NCBI RefSeq assembly: GCF_003003265.1
Contig: NZ_PVTL01000002.1
Coordinates: forward strand, 310,001-374,000
DNA from: Glaciihabitans tibetensis
GTDB taxonomy: Bacteria; Actinomycetota; Actinomycetes; Actinomycetales; Microbacteriaceae
Length of the DNA: 64,000 nt
Direction of reading: 5' to 3'
The position numbers and the translations under genes are program-made. Below are positions 55,352-63,950 of the stretch, piece by piece. The notes below the pieces were generated by a model. It had not been told where the DNA came from. It worked only from the letters and a program-made list of their open reading frames with translations, and made no database searches. The number at the start of each line of letters is the position of its first letter. Position 1 is the stretch's first letter.

Positions 55352-56231
55352 CCGCCTCGCCGATGCGAACCCCAGCGACCGCGAGGCGACGTTCCGTCTC
55401 CTCGGCATCGATGTAGTCGAGCGGAGCGAATTCGCCGAGCGGTACAACCGAGTGCAGCACCGTGTTGTTGAACACGTGCACGAGGTTGTAGGCGCGCGCA
55501 CCATCGCGGCCGCGCGTTCCACCGACGGGAACCGTGAGGTCCTGCGTGTAGCAGGTGGCGGAGGCCACAGACACGGGAATCCCCGCGAAGGTTGCGGTGG
55601 AGGAGTAGTGGAGGTGTCCCGCGATGATGCTGCGAACGTCGGTTCCCTCGAGCACCTCGGCCAGGGCGGACTGGTCCCGCAGCTCGACGAGCACGGCCAG
55701 GTCGAGAACGCTGGGCACCGGGGGGTGGTGCATGGCGAGAATGGTGCCGTGCGGCGCCGGTGTCGACAGCTCTTCAGCGAGCCAGTCGAGCTGGTCTCCG
55801 GTCACTTCACCCCAGTGCGCCCCGACCACGGACGAATCGAGGGTGATAACGCGGAGCCCGTTCACGTCGTAAACGCGATCAACCGGTTTGGCCGTGGGTG
55901 GCTCACCGAAGAGCACTTCCCTGAACGCCTCGCGCTTGTCGTGGTTGCCCATCACCCAGATGACCTGTGCTCCGAGCCGGCGGGCGGCGGGCTCAACGAT
56001 GGCCCGCAAACGCTCGTACGCGTCTGCCTCGCCGTGGTCGGCCAGGTCACCGGTGAAGATGATTGCCTCGGGCCGGCCTCCCGACTTCTCGACATCCTCG
56101 AAGAGCCGTCTGAGGTGTGCCTCCGAGTCGACCGTGTTGTACAGCTGCTTTCCACCTGCGAGCAGGTGGGTGTCGCTGAGGTGCAAGAGGAAGTGATCCG
56201 CTCGCGGGTACTCAGCCGTTCGTATGTGCAC
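55293..56231 (-). CDS. Metallophosphoesterase, CpdA/Icc-like
   Basis: A calcineurin-like phosphoesterase of 312 residues if it starts at the GTG at 56231, just before IRTAEYP; a GTG at 56291 would add 20 residues. The metal-binding blocks are all present: HLSDTHLL, TGDLADHGE, MGNHDKR, MHHPP and AGHLHYS. Members of this branch hydrolyse 3',5'-cyclic AMP or related phosphodiesters. The gene overlaps the Stealth gene tail to tail. Confidence 0.92.
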   Translation of the reverse strand: MHIRTAEYPRADHFLLHLSDTHLLAGGKQLYNTVDSEAHLRRLFEDVEKSGGRPEAIIFTGDLADHGEADAYERLRAIVEPAARRLGAQVIWVMGNHDKREAFREVLFGEPPTAKPVDRVYDVNGLRVITLDSSVVGAHWGEVTGDQLDWLAEELSTPAPHGTILAMHHPPVPSVLDLAVLVELRDQSALAEVLEGTDVRSIIAGHLHYSSTATFAGIPVSVASATCYTQDLTVPVGGTRGRDGARAYNLVHVFNNTVLHSVVPLGEFAPLDYIDAEETERRLAVAGVRIGEAVSEPVAQEPPMTLPIRVLA

Positions 56232-56452
56232 GAGGTGTCCATTCGGTTCTCGAGTCAAGGCGCGGCAATCGCGACCAGCAATGTTACACAATCAAGTGCA
56301 CCACCGCTGGGTAAACGGGGAGTGACCGCCACGCGGCTAAACGCAGACCGACAGGTATTTCTTACTCATATCTCTGACGCGCGCCCGAGCAGCGTCCTAG
56401 GCACGTCCGAAAGACCGCTGACTTACCTCAAAGCCACCAGAGGCACGCAGAC

Positions 56453-56845
56453 TCAGCGCACGCGCCCCGCGCAGGTGATACACAGGCCCGCGTGGGGTCG
56501 CGCCTGCAACCGGCCCAGCGCGATATCCCCGCCGCAACTGGCGCACCGGCCGTAGGTGCCGGTAGCGATGCGGGACAGAGCTGCATCTATCTCGGCCAGG
56601 TGTTGCCGTGACTGGTCGAGCATGGCTTGGGACTGGGATCGCTCGAACGCCAACGTGGGGCCCTCAGGATCATGCTCGTCGTCGGTGGGGGAGTCGCGAC
56701 GAGAAGTGAGGAACGCACCCATTTCCTCGGCGAGGCGCTCAACGAGGAGTCGGGTTTGCTCCCTGTCCCCTGCGAGGTGATTCCGCAGTGACGTTCGCTG
56801 CCTGGACGTGATTGCGGTGGGGTGATGTTCGGCGATCCCAGTCAT
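56453..56845 (-). CDS. DksA/TraR-type zinc-finger protein
   Basis: A 130-residue protein with an N-terminal coiled-coil region and a C-terminal zinc finger, CASCGG...CITCAG (residues about 105-125). TraR/DksA proteins bind the RNA-polymerase secondary channel or, in shorter actinobacterial forms, act in stress response. A 221-base gap with no clear gene separates it from the phosphoesterase start. Confidence 0.88.
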   Translation of the reverse strand: MTGIAEHHPTAITSRQRTSLRNHLAGDREQTRLLVERLAEEMGAFLTSRRDSPTDDEHDPEGPTLAFERSQSQAMLDQSRQHLAEIDAALSRIATGTYGRCASCGGDIALGRLQARPHAGLCITCAGRVR

Positions 56846-56926
56846 GCATCAAGTAGAAGCCCCCCAAACGGGGGGCGTAACCCCTAGCATGTTGGTTTTC
56901 TTTTGTGTATCCGCCGGGATCTTCTG

Positions 56927-58453
56927 TTAGATGTACTCCGCGTTGTGCACACCGCTGGCAGGATCGTGCGCGGCCAGTCGGCCGATCGCTGAGACGGGGA
57001 TATCGATCCAGGCCGGCCGGTTGCGAGCTTCGTACACGGCTTCGTACAGCGCCTTGTCGATCTCAAATGCGTCGAGCAGCAGCCGGTGCGCCCGCAGGTC
57101 GAAGCCCGACCGTTCGGTGTACCCGTCCATAAATGCGAGCCGGGCCGCCTCCGCCCAGCGCACGGCGGAGCTTGCGGCGGCTGCGGGCGACACCGGCCCG
57201 TCGGTCGGCGACGTCGCTGACGCTGACGCTGACGCCGACGCTGACGCCGCCGGTGCGGACGCGGCTAGAGCTGAGGCCGCGACCAGGGCGTTCTGGGCGA
57301 CGGAGCCGGCTACGTAATCGAAGGATCTGAGCATCCCCGCGACATCCCGAAGCGTCAAATCCAGTTCGGACCGTTCCGCCATCGGGCGCATCGGTTCGCC
57401 CTCGAAGTCGAGCAGTACCCACCCGCGGCCATGCACCCACAGAACCTGACCGAGGTGGTAGTCGCCGTGGATGCGCTGCAGGGCGGGCCATGATGCCAAC
57501 CGGGCGGCCTCGTAGATGTGCTCTATAGCGACGTGATATTCAGCGAGCGAGGGAACCTCGGCCTCAGCGGCGGCATGGCGCAACCGCATGCTCGCGAGGG
57601 TCGCGTCGATGTCGGCGCTTGTGGCAACGCGCGTGGGGAGCGCGGCCGCGAGCACGGAGTGCACCTCCGCGGTCGCGACACCCAGCTTGTGCGCCTTGGC
57701 GGTGAAGTCTTCGTCCGCCTCAGCAGACTGCAGCGCAACGCGCCAGGCATCCTCAACACCGGGCAAAAATTCCTGAGCAAAGGCGAGGTGCCCGGTCGCG
57801 CGGCCGTTCGGGCGACCCGAGTCGCTCCACGATCCCTCAATGGCACCGATCGACCGTGGAACCAGCGCAGATCCTGCGGCGGCAATAGCCGACTGCAGAG
57901 TGACGTCCGGATTCTCACCGTGATGAAGCGCCCGGAAGACCTTGATGATCACCGGTGGCCCCGAAACGACGTCAACGATGATCGACGTGTTCGATTGCTC
58001 GCCACGCAGTACATGGGAGCCCGTGACCTCTACAGGCGCTGCGCCCGGCTGACGATGTCCGGAGACGGTGTTGATTGTGCCAGCGGATGCCTCGGGGGAG
58101 CTGTCTGCGAGCTCCGAGTTCGACAGCATCACCTCAAGCAGCGCCTCGGCGTACGCGGGGTCGGCAGGTGCGTCGTAAATGAAGCGCTCTGATGCGGTTC
58201 CGGCGTCACCGATGGTTGCCACGGGGAGAACCCCCTCGAGCTGCTCTGCACGCTCGGTTAGCGGAACTTGATAAAGCGTCGCCCTGCCTGCCCCATGGTC
58301 GAGGAGGTAGTGCGTGGTGATGACGACGGCGGGGCGATCAATACGCCAGCCCCCAATTCTTTCGAACCGGGGAATCGAGCCTTTGTCGGCGTACCAGCGC
58401 TGGGCGGCAACCCACTGCGGCAAATTTTCGGGGATCGAGGCTTCTGTGCTCAC
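56927..58453 (-). CDS. mak: Maltokinase-like phosphotransferase
   Basis: A 508-residue aminoglycoside-phosphotransferase-like kinase resembling actinobacterial maltokinase (Pep2/Mak), which makes maltose 1-phosphate for GlgE-type alpha-glucan synthesis. The N-terminal cap domain spans about residues 1-150. The kinase core has VIIKVFRALHHGENPD, IHGDYHLGQVLW (near 329) and VLLDFEGEPMRP. A low-complexity Ala/Ser linker near residue 400 is coded by a 6-base microsatellite. No treS or glgE lies next to it, which is unusual because mak is often fused or adjacent to treS. Confidence 0.88.
   Translation of the reverse strand: MSTEASIPENLPQWVAAQRWYADKGSIPRFERIGGWRIDRPAVVITTHYLLDHGAGRATLYQVPLTERAEQLEGVLPVATIGDAGTASERFIYDAPADPAYAEALLEVMLSNSELADSSPEASAGTINTVSGHRQPGAAPVEVTGSHVLRGEQSNTSIIVDVVSGPPVIIKVFRALHHGENPDVTLQSAIAAAGSALVPRSIGAIEGSWSDSGRPNGRATGHLAFAQEFLPGVEDAWRVALQSAEADEDFTAKAHKLGVATAEVHSVLAAALPTRVATSADIDATLASMRLRHAAAEAEVPSLAEYHVAIEHIYEAARLASWPALQRIHGDYHLGQVLWVHGRGWVLLDFEGEPMRPMAERSELDLTLRDVAGMLRSFDYVAGSVAQNALVAASALAASAPAASASASASASATSPTDGPVSPAAAASSAVRWAEAARLAFMDGYTERSGFDLRAHRLLLDAFEIDKALYEAVYEARNRPAWIDIPVSAIGRLAAHDPASGVHNAEYI
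57216..57245 (-). repeat. 6-base microsatellite in the maltokinase gene
   Basis: Five units of GCTGAC or GCCGAC encode an Ala-Ser repeat in a linker before the final helices. The unit keeps the reading frame. Confidence 0.8.
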
Positions 58454-58540
58454 GCAGCCACCCTACGCAACCCACCTGACAGAGACCAGAGATTGTCTCG
58501 GTGATGCGACCCTGGCGCAGACGAGCTCGTTCACCCCACG

Positions 58541-58559
58541 GTCAGTGCAGTGTCAGTGC
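58541..58559. repeat. Direct repeat at the Rho_N-like gene stop
   Basis: GTCAGTGC occurs at 58541-58548 and 58552-58559. The second copy holds the minus-strand stop TCA (58553-58555); the first repeats it. Confidence 0.65.
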
Positions 58560-59254
58560 CCTAACTCGTCATCCGGGTCCGCCGGTGATTCGTTGGCCGC
58601 CAGGCGTTCCACAATCGCCCGCAACAGATCCGCTTTGGCAAGGCGCGAGTAACCGATCAGGCCGAGTTCCCTGGCCCGCAATCGGAGCTGGGGCACTGTC
58701 ATGGCGGCAGTGACTCGCGCCGGTGTCGGCGGGGCCGGGGTGGGCTGTTCTGGAGTCGGGCCCGCCGCAGTTGTACCGGCGACGGAGACGTGTTCGGCGT
58801 CGGGCTGGGCGGGCTCGGCGGGCACCGCCCGGACCGCGTCCAGCAGCGCCTGCCGTGAGGGCTTCGTCGGGACGTTCGCGGAGGGTGTGCTTCGGCCGGC
58901 CCCGCTGGCCTGGGGCTTCGCGGCGGGTTTGCTGCCGGGGCGCGTGGTTGGGCTGGCTTTGGGCGGCGCCACCTTGGCGGTACCGGTTCGCGGCGAGGTG
59001 GCTCTGGCGGCGCGGACGACCGCGGCAACGTCCGCGGCTGGCGCGTCGACGGGTTGCTGCTCGACGCGTGACGGCTGCTCGACGGGCTGCTGCTCGTCCG
59101 GCGACCCCTGCTCGTCGGGCTGCGGCTCGTCCGGCGACGCCTGCTCGACGGCAGGCACCACGGGGGCGATAACTGGGGGGATGGCGGGGGCAGCGATCGG
59201 GGCTGCCTTTACATCCGCGATCTTCTTCTTGCGGGAGAACAGGTTAAAGAACAC
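58553..59254 (-). CDS. Low-complexity protein with Rho_N/SAP-like C-terminal domain
   Basis: A 233-residue protein. Residues 1-180 are Pro/Ala/Glu-rich with repeated SPDEQP and PVEQ-type segments; the N-terminus MFFNLFSRKKK could be amphipathic. The C-terminal 45 residues, MTVPQLRLRARELGLIGYSRLAKADLLRAI, match the Rho N-terminal/SAP-like helical motif that binds nucleic acid. Small proteins of this kind are found in actinobacteria without known role. Confidence 0.8.
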   Translation of the reverse strand: MFFNLFSRKKKIADVKAAPIAAPAIPPVIAPVVPAVEQASPDEPQPDEQGSPDEQQPVEQPSRVEQQPVDAPAADVAAVVRAARATSPRTGTAKVAPPKASPTTRPGSKPAAKPQASGAGRSTPSANVPTKPSRQALLDAVRAVPAEPAQPDAEHVSVAGTTAAGPTPEQPTPAPPTPARVTAAMTVPQLRLRARELGLIGYSRLAKADLLRAIVERLAANESPADPDDELGH

Positions 59255-59425
59255 GAAGGGCGTCTTTCCGGCATCGAGGCGTGCGGGGGCGATCCCGACG
59301 GGGATGGCGGGGTGTACCTCTCATTCTGCCCGATGAAGACCTCGTCGCACGGGGCCGAGCGCACGGGGCCGAGCGCGCGGGGCTGGTCGCGCGGCGCTGG
59401 TCGCGCCTGGCTGGTCGAGTCTCCA

Positions 59426-59469
59426 AGTGGTTCGGTGCAGGAGTGGCTCGATGTAGTAGTGGCTCAATG
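59426..59469. repeat. 16-base tandem repeat at the hydrolase-like stop
   Basis: AGTGGTTCGGTG (59426), AGTGGCTCGATG (59442) and AGTGGCTCAATG (59458) repeat every 16 bases. The last holds the minus-strand stop TCA at 59464-59466. Further repeats of a related GC-rich unit fill 59340-59420. Confidence 0.8.
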
Positions 59470-60267
59470 CAGGTCCCAGCCGGGGATCACGTGGAACGTA
59501 GACGCAGCTCCGAAGCCGCGAGCGAAGAAGGCGACCAGGTCGTTGGCGCCCCTGGTGGACTGCTTTACGGCGCGGGAGCGGGTCGCCCACCCGTCACGTG
59601 GCGCCTGATAATCAGTGCCGCGTACCGCGACGCCGGCGGCACTGAGCCGTTGCTCGAGCGCGGTACTCGTCTGAGCGGCGGAACCACCGCGGGCGAACTG
59701 GATCAACGTTGGCGGGAAAAACGGCGGGATCACCGCGGCACTACCCGCGGCGCTACCCCATGAACTGGAGCCGGGCGAAATCAACGCGAGCCGCATCACG
59801 GGGTGCCGTCCGAATTCGTCGTTCGGATCGTTGTCCCCCCGGCCGTCGGAGTCATCCGATTCATCGGAGTCGTCAGCATCAGGTTTCGCGCGGGCAGCGG
59901 CGAGTGTCAGCGCGACGGAAGCCGCAGCCCCTTCGCCCACGATTCCCAACCTCGCGGGGTCTGCCCCGAGAGCCGTCGCTGCGCGCGCTGCCTCGGTGAC
60001 GGCGCGATCGAAAGCCCCCACGGATTCGGTGGCGGATGTGGCATCCGCCTCTGCCCCAGAGTCCGTCAGCCTGACTACGGCGACGAGAGCAGGCAGGCCG
60101 GCGGCAAGCGAGCTCGCGAGCCAGGACATGGCTGCGGGGCGGGAGGAGCAGATCACGATGAGTGGCTGTCCGGTGGTGTCCGTGCCACGCCACAATGCCC
60201 CGAAATCTGCGCTTGTTCGCCGAACACCGCGGGCGGCGCGTCGGTGCAGCAGGGGCGAGGACATCAC
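59464..60267 (-). CDS. Degenerate alpha/beta hydrolase-like protein
   Basis: A 267-residue protein with the outline of the dienelactone hydrolase-like alpha/beta fold: VICSSRPAAMSWLASSLAA, LGIVGEGAAASVALTLAAA, LALISPG and a C-terminal strand FHVIPGWDLH. At the nucleophile elbow the family GxSxG reads GEGAA, so the catalytic Ser is missing. An acidic Asp/Ser insert (DDSDESDDSD and so on) follows. It is probably not an enzyme. It is divergent from recQ, 100 bases apart. Confidence 0.75.
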   Translation of the reverse strand: MMSSPLLHRRAARGVRRTSADFGALWRGTDTTGQPLIVICSSRPAAMSWLASSLAAGLPALVAVVRLTDSGAEADATSATESVGAFDRAVTEAARAATALGADPARLGIVGEGAAASVALTLAAARAKPDADDSDESDDSDGRGDNDPNDEFGRHPVMRLALISPGSSSWGSAAGSAAVIPPFFPPTLIQFARGGSAAQTSTALEQRLSAAGVAVRGTDYQAPRDGWATRSRAVKQSTRGANDLVAFFARGFGAASTFHVIPGWDLH

Positions 60268-60367
60268 CTCCTCAGGCTACAGATGCCTCCGAGGCGTGCG
60301 GCCTATTGAGTACTGCGCTGTGAGGCAAGGCCTTGCACCATCGTGTGGGCGTGGATTGGCTGGGCCG

Positions 60368-62029
60368 GTGCAGACAACAGGTGACCGTATCCAGGGTGTC
60401 GCGGCCGAGCAGTTCGGCTGGGATCGACTTCGGCCGGGCCAGCTCGCTGCGATCGAAGCAGCTCTGCGGGGCAGGGATGTGCTGGCCGTCCTGCCCACGG
60501 GGTACGGCAAGTCTGCGATCTACCAGATCGCTGGAATGCTGATCGACGGTCCGACCGTGGTGATCTCGCCCTTGATCTCGCTGCAGGCCGACCAGGTCGC
60601 ACAGATTCGCAAGGCACCCGGAGCGATTACCGCCGTCGCGATCAACTCCACGATGAGTGCTCGCTCCGTCGGCGAGGCGTGGGCTGCGCTGGAGGTTGGA
60701 ACGGCCGAATTTGTGTTTCTCGCTCCCGAGCAACTCGCGAACCCCGAGGTTGTGCGGCGACTCAGCGCGCTTCGCCCTCGCCTGGTTGTGGTCGACGAGG
60801 CGCACTGCGTCTCGTCCTGGGGTCACGACTTTCGTCCGGACTACCTCAGGCTGGGAGAACTGATCGACGCTCTTGACGGGGCTTCCACCATCGCCCTGAC
60901 CGCGACGGGGTCGGCTCCGGTTCGGGAGGAAATCATCGAGGGCCTGCGCCTGCGCGACACCTGTCTGGTCATCCGCGGGTTCGATCGGCCGAACCTTCGC
61001 CTGGAGGTGGAGCGGGTAGAAAGCGACCGCCGCAAGCGTGATGCCGTGGTGGAGCGGGTGGTCGCCTTGCCCATGCCGGGGCTGCTCTACGTTCCCACCC
61101 GGGCGGACACGGAGCGATACTCGGCGGAGCTCACCCGCAGGGGCCTCCGCGCGGAGCCCTACTCAAGCGCGCTCGGCGCCGCTCGTCGCACCGCAGTGCA
61201 TCGCGCATTTTTGGCGGGCGAGCTGGACGTCGTGGTCGCGACGAGCGCCTTCGGAATGGGGATCAACAAGCACGACGTGAGGTTTGTGGTGCACGCTGCG
61301 GTCACGGATTCGGTCGACGACTACTACCAGGAGATCGGACGCGCCGGCCGCGACGGAGAACCGGCGCTCGCCGTGTTGTTCTACCGGCCGGAGGATCTGG
61401 CGCTGCGCCGGTTCTTTGCGGGGCGAAACCCGAGTCGCGAGAGCCTTGCGGATGTCGTTCGCGCCCTCGTTCAGGCGGGCCGAGTGTCCCGTGACGAACT
61501 CGCCGACGCGGTCGCTGTGTCGAGTCGTCGCCTCGGTGCCATGGTGGGCTTGCTCGAGGAATGTGGACTCGTCGAATCTGACGCGTCAGGAGTGCGCCTG
61601 ATTTTTGCAGGTCAGGTGGACGAGGCGGTAAATCGGGCCGTCGAGGCGAGCGAGCAGGCGACGCGGATCGACAGTTCGCGGATCGAGATGATGCGAGGGT
61701 TCGCTGAGACACCCGGGTGCCGGAGGCAATACCCGCTCGGGTACTTCGGCGAATCGCTCGCGCGGCCCTGCGGCAACTGCGATGTCTGCTCGGAGTCGGA
61801 GTCGGAGTCGGAGTCGGAGTCGGAGTCGGTGTCCGGGTCCGCCTCGGCGCCCGCGGGAGAGCTGGTCACGTTCCCGGTGGACTCGCGGGTGCGGCATCCG
61901 CTCTGGGGCGACGGCATTGTCATGCGCAACGAGCCGGACCGGATGACGGTGTTCTTCGATGAAGAGGGATACAAGACCCTCTCGCTGCGCACCATCCTGT
62001 CAAAGGGGCTCCTCAAGCGAATCACCTAG
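60368..62029 (+). CDS. recQ: ATP-dependent DNA helicase RecQ
   Basis: A 553-residue RecQ-type helicase for recombination and replication-fork repair. It starts with GTG at 60368; the open frame before it is the reverse of the hydrolase-like gene. Walker A is VLPTGYGKSA near residue 42, DEAH near 143, followed by the second RecA domain (GRAGRDGEP) and the zinc-binding Cys cluster (CRRQYPLGYFGE...CGNCDVC) near 450-475. A Ser-Glu repeat then leads to a short C-terminal domain. There is no HRDC domain. It ends in a 4-base tail overlap with the class IV aminotransferase gene. Confidence 0.95.
   Translation: MQTTGDRIQGVAAEQFGWDRLRPGQLAAIEAALRGRDVLAVLPTGYGKSAIYQIAGMLIDGPTVVISPLISLQADQVAQIRKAPGAITAVAINSTMSARSVGEAWAALEVGTAEFVFLAPEQLANPEVVRRLSALRPRLVVVDEAHCVSSWGHDFRPDYLRLGELIDALDGASTIALTATGSAPVREEIIEGLRLRDTCLVIRGFDRPNLRLEVERVESDRRKRDAVVERVVALPMPGLLYVPTRADTERYSAELTRRGLRAEPYSSALGAARRTAVHRAFLAGELDVVVATSAFGMGINKHDVRFVVHAAVTDSVDDYYQEIGRAGRDGEPALAVLFYRPEDLALRRFFAGRNPSRESLADVVRALVQAGRVSRDELADAVAVSSRRLGAMVGLLEECGLVESDASGVRLIFAGQVDEAVNRAVEASEQATRIDSSRIEMMRGFAETPGCRRQYPLGYFGESLARPCGNCDVCSESESESESESESVSGSASAPAGELVTFPVDSRVRHPLWGDGIVMRNEPDRMTVFFDEEGYKTLSLRTILSKGLLKRIT
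61790..61831 (+). repeat. 6-base microsatellite in recQ
   Basis: Six perfect TCGGAG units (61790-61825) and one TCGGTG encode the Ser-Glu run just after the zinc cluster. Copy-number change would keep the frame and alter the spacing of the C-terminal domain. Confidence 0.9.
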
Positions 62030-62925
62030 CCAACGGACGCCTCGCGCGTGAGCAGGTAGCCGTTGAGGTCGGCGGTCATGTCGGCACGAACGGGGTGCGG
62101 CCGTCCGTCGAGCACGCGGATCGGCACGGCGAGCCGGCCGCTGGACACCAACCAGGCGGCGTCAGTGTGGCCCAGTTCGATTGGCGTGAGCAACTCAAAT
62201 CCCGTTCCGAGCCCACGCTGGCGGGCCCATTGGAACGCGTCGCCCTGGGTCGTGCCTTCCAGGATTCCTGACTCAGTGGCCGGTGTGCGCAACTGCCCGT
62301 CGCGCAGGTAAATCAGGCTCGATGTCGGGCCCTCCAGCACGAAGCCGTCGGAGCTGACGAAAAGGACATCGTCCGCGTTGCGACGCGCGGCCTCGCGCAG
62401 GGCAGCGCGATTGACCGCATAGGACAGTGTTTTTGCGCCGGACAGCAGCCACGGCGAGGTGCGCCCGACGTCATGCCTGAGTCCCCGGTCAAGAAGCACA
62501 ACGCGCACGCCGCGGGTTCTTGCCACTGAGTGGTCAGTCGACACGGACGCGAAGACCCAGCCGGTGGGCCGGGCATCACCCTCCACACCGCGGGTGAGGA
62601 CCGCGCGCACGAAACCTTCCGCGACCGGGTCGAGTCTCTCGACGACCGCCCTGATGGCCTGCCGCCAGGTGGCGAGGTCGGGCGCCGGAAGTTCGAGAAC
62701 CTCCGCCGAGTGGGTGAACCGCGCCAGATGCGCTTCGAGGGCGTGCGGGATGCCGCGCACAACACTGATTGATTCGAAGATGCCATCGCCACGGGTCACG
62801 CCCAGATCCTGCACATTCAGCTGCGGTCGGAGCGGGTCGGCGAAGCTGAACAGAGGTGCCGCAGGGTCCCGCGGCGCGGCGGAGTTCGATGGCCGGTTCA
62901 GTACGGCGAGCACGGTGCGTGACAT
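62026..62925 (-). CDS. Class IV PLP aminotransferase/ADC lyase-like
   Basis: A 299-residue PLP enzyme of fold type IV. The PLP lysine is in SGAKTLSYAVN near residue 165, and family blocks GDGIFESISV, VLEGPTSSLIYL and GTTQGDAFQWA are present. The most likely role is 4-amino-4-deoxychorismate lyase (PabC), for folate synthesis, but a D-amino-acid or branched-chain aminotransferase cannot be excluded. No pabA or pabB is next to it. Confidence 0.9.
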   Translation of the reverse strand: MSRTVLAVLNRPSNSAAPRDPAAPLFSFADPLRPQLNVQDLGVTRGDGIFESISVVRGIPHALEAHLARFTHSAEVLELPAPDLATWRQAIRAVVERLDPVAEGFVRAVLTRGVEGDARPTGWVFASVSTDHSVARTRGVRVVLLDRGLRHDVGRTSPWLLSGAKTLSYAVNRAALREAARRNADDVLFVSSDGFVLEGPTSSLIYLRDGQLRTPATESGILEGTTQGDAFQWARQRGLGTGFELLTPIELGHTDAAWLVSSGRLAVPIRVLDGRPHPVRADMTADLNGYLLTREASVG

Positions 62926-62929
62926 GTAT

Positions 62930-63304
62930 TTATTCTCGCGTGCGGGGTCCCGGTCCGTGCGAGATGGCGTGACTCAGGGGTGCAGCGGCAGCGAGGCCTC
63001 CGCGCAAGCGCCCGATCAATGACCAGACCGTGCGGGTGAGCGGGGGATGATCCAGGGCGATCTGTCGGAGTACTCGGTATTCGCGGGTGGGAGAGGGGAG
63101 CTGGCCGCCGTTGGCGTTGATCGCGTCGGCCCGCAGGAGGTACACCACCAGCTCATCGACCGAAGGCAATTCCTCCATGAAATCCCACGGGTCCCCGCCG
63201 TCGAGACATCGCTCGAAGATCACCGTCTCCAGCTCGTCTCTGGCCTCGGCGCGAAGCACCTCGAGACTCGCCCTGGCACGGGGGACGGGGAAGTTCGAAG
63301 CCAT
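62930..63304 (-). CDS. Small conserved-looking protein of unknown function
   Basis: A 124-residue protein, 4 bases upstream of the class IV aminotransferase gene in the same direction, so probably in its operon. The sequence is rich in charged helices (LEVLRAEARDELETVIFERCLDGGDPWDFMEELPSVDELVVYLLRADAIN). No known family is recognised. Confidence 0.6.
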   Translation of the reverse strand: MASNFPVPRARASLEVLRAEARDELETVIFERCLDGGDPWDFMEELPSVDELVVYLLRADAINANGGQLPSPTREYRVLRQIALDHPPLTRTVWSLIGRLRGGLAAAAPLSHAISHGPGPRTRE

Positions 63305-63441
63305 AAATCCAGCCTACGCGCGCTCGCGGCCGGGAGTCGAATTGTTCCGATCCGGTCCTTCACGTCTGTCGTTTGCGGAACGCTGTCCCCAGATCACCTC
63401 GCAACACAGGAGCGGAGCGCAAGGTTCGCAAACCTAGGGGA

Positions 63442-63861
63442 ATGACGACGACCCCCTCCTACGACAGCCTGGTTCCGCTTCGCACCGACTTCCTCATCGA
63501 ACAGCGAGTGCGCGACCTGATCGGGCGTGCAAATCTCCGCCAGCTGTGGCTGCTGTTCCTCGACGAGCAGCAGGTGCAGCTTCCTTTGCTGCTTCCCATC
63601 GATGGGCTGCCCTCCCGCCCGACAGAAGACGGCACCGCGCGTGTGGTTGACAATGTCGTGCGGCTGATGGAGGAGCTCGGAGCGGCAGGGCTGGTGGTGG
63701 TCTGGGAAAGGTACGGCCCCGCCCACCTCAGCGAAGGGGACACCGAATGGGTCCGGTGCTTCGCCAGTGCGTGCGGGGCCGTGCGGCTTCCGTTGCGCGC
63801 GATGCTGCTCTCGCACCGCCACGGGGTCCGGTGGATCGCCGCGGATGATTACCTGAGGTGA
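63442..63861 (+). CDS. Small protein of unknown function
   Basis: A 139-residue protein; the ATG at 63442 follows AGGGGA. It has an alternating strand/helix pattern (LRQLWLLFLDEQQVQLPLLLPIDG, then VRLMEELGAAGLVVVWERYG). The family is not recognised; it is divergent from the small gene at 62930. Confidence 0.7.
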   Translation: MTTTPSYDSLVPLRTDFLIEQRVRDLIGRANLRQLWLLFLDEQQVQLPLLLPIDGLPSRPTEDGTARVVDNVVRLMEELGAAGLVVVWERYGPAHLSEGDTEWVRCFASACGAVRLPLRAMLLSHRHGVRWIAADDYLR

Positions 63862-63902
63862 CTGGGCGCGCGGAGGTCGCAAGTCCGACGGATCGCGCTC
63901 GC

Positions 63903-63937
63903 GCGGCAGGCTCCTGCGGCAGGCTCGTGCGGCAAGG
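63903..63937. repeat. 13-base tandem repeat downstream of two convergent stops
   Basis: GCGGCAGGCTCCT (63903), GCGGCAGGCTCGT (63916) and GCGGCAAGG (63929) lie between the stop at 63861 and the minus-strand stop at 63951. Confidence 0.75.
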
Positions 63938-63950
63938 TGTGCAGGATTGG

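Noticed and set aside
59831..60367. Long N-terminal extension of recQ
   Set aside because: It lies opposite the hydrolase-like gene and has no RecQ homology.
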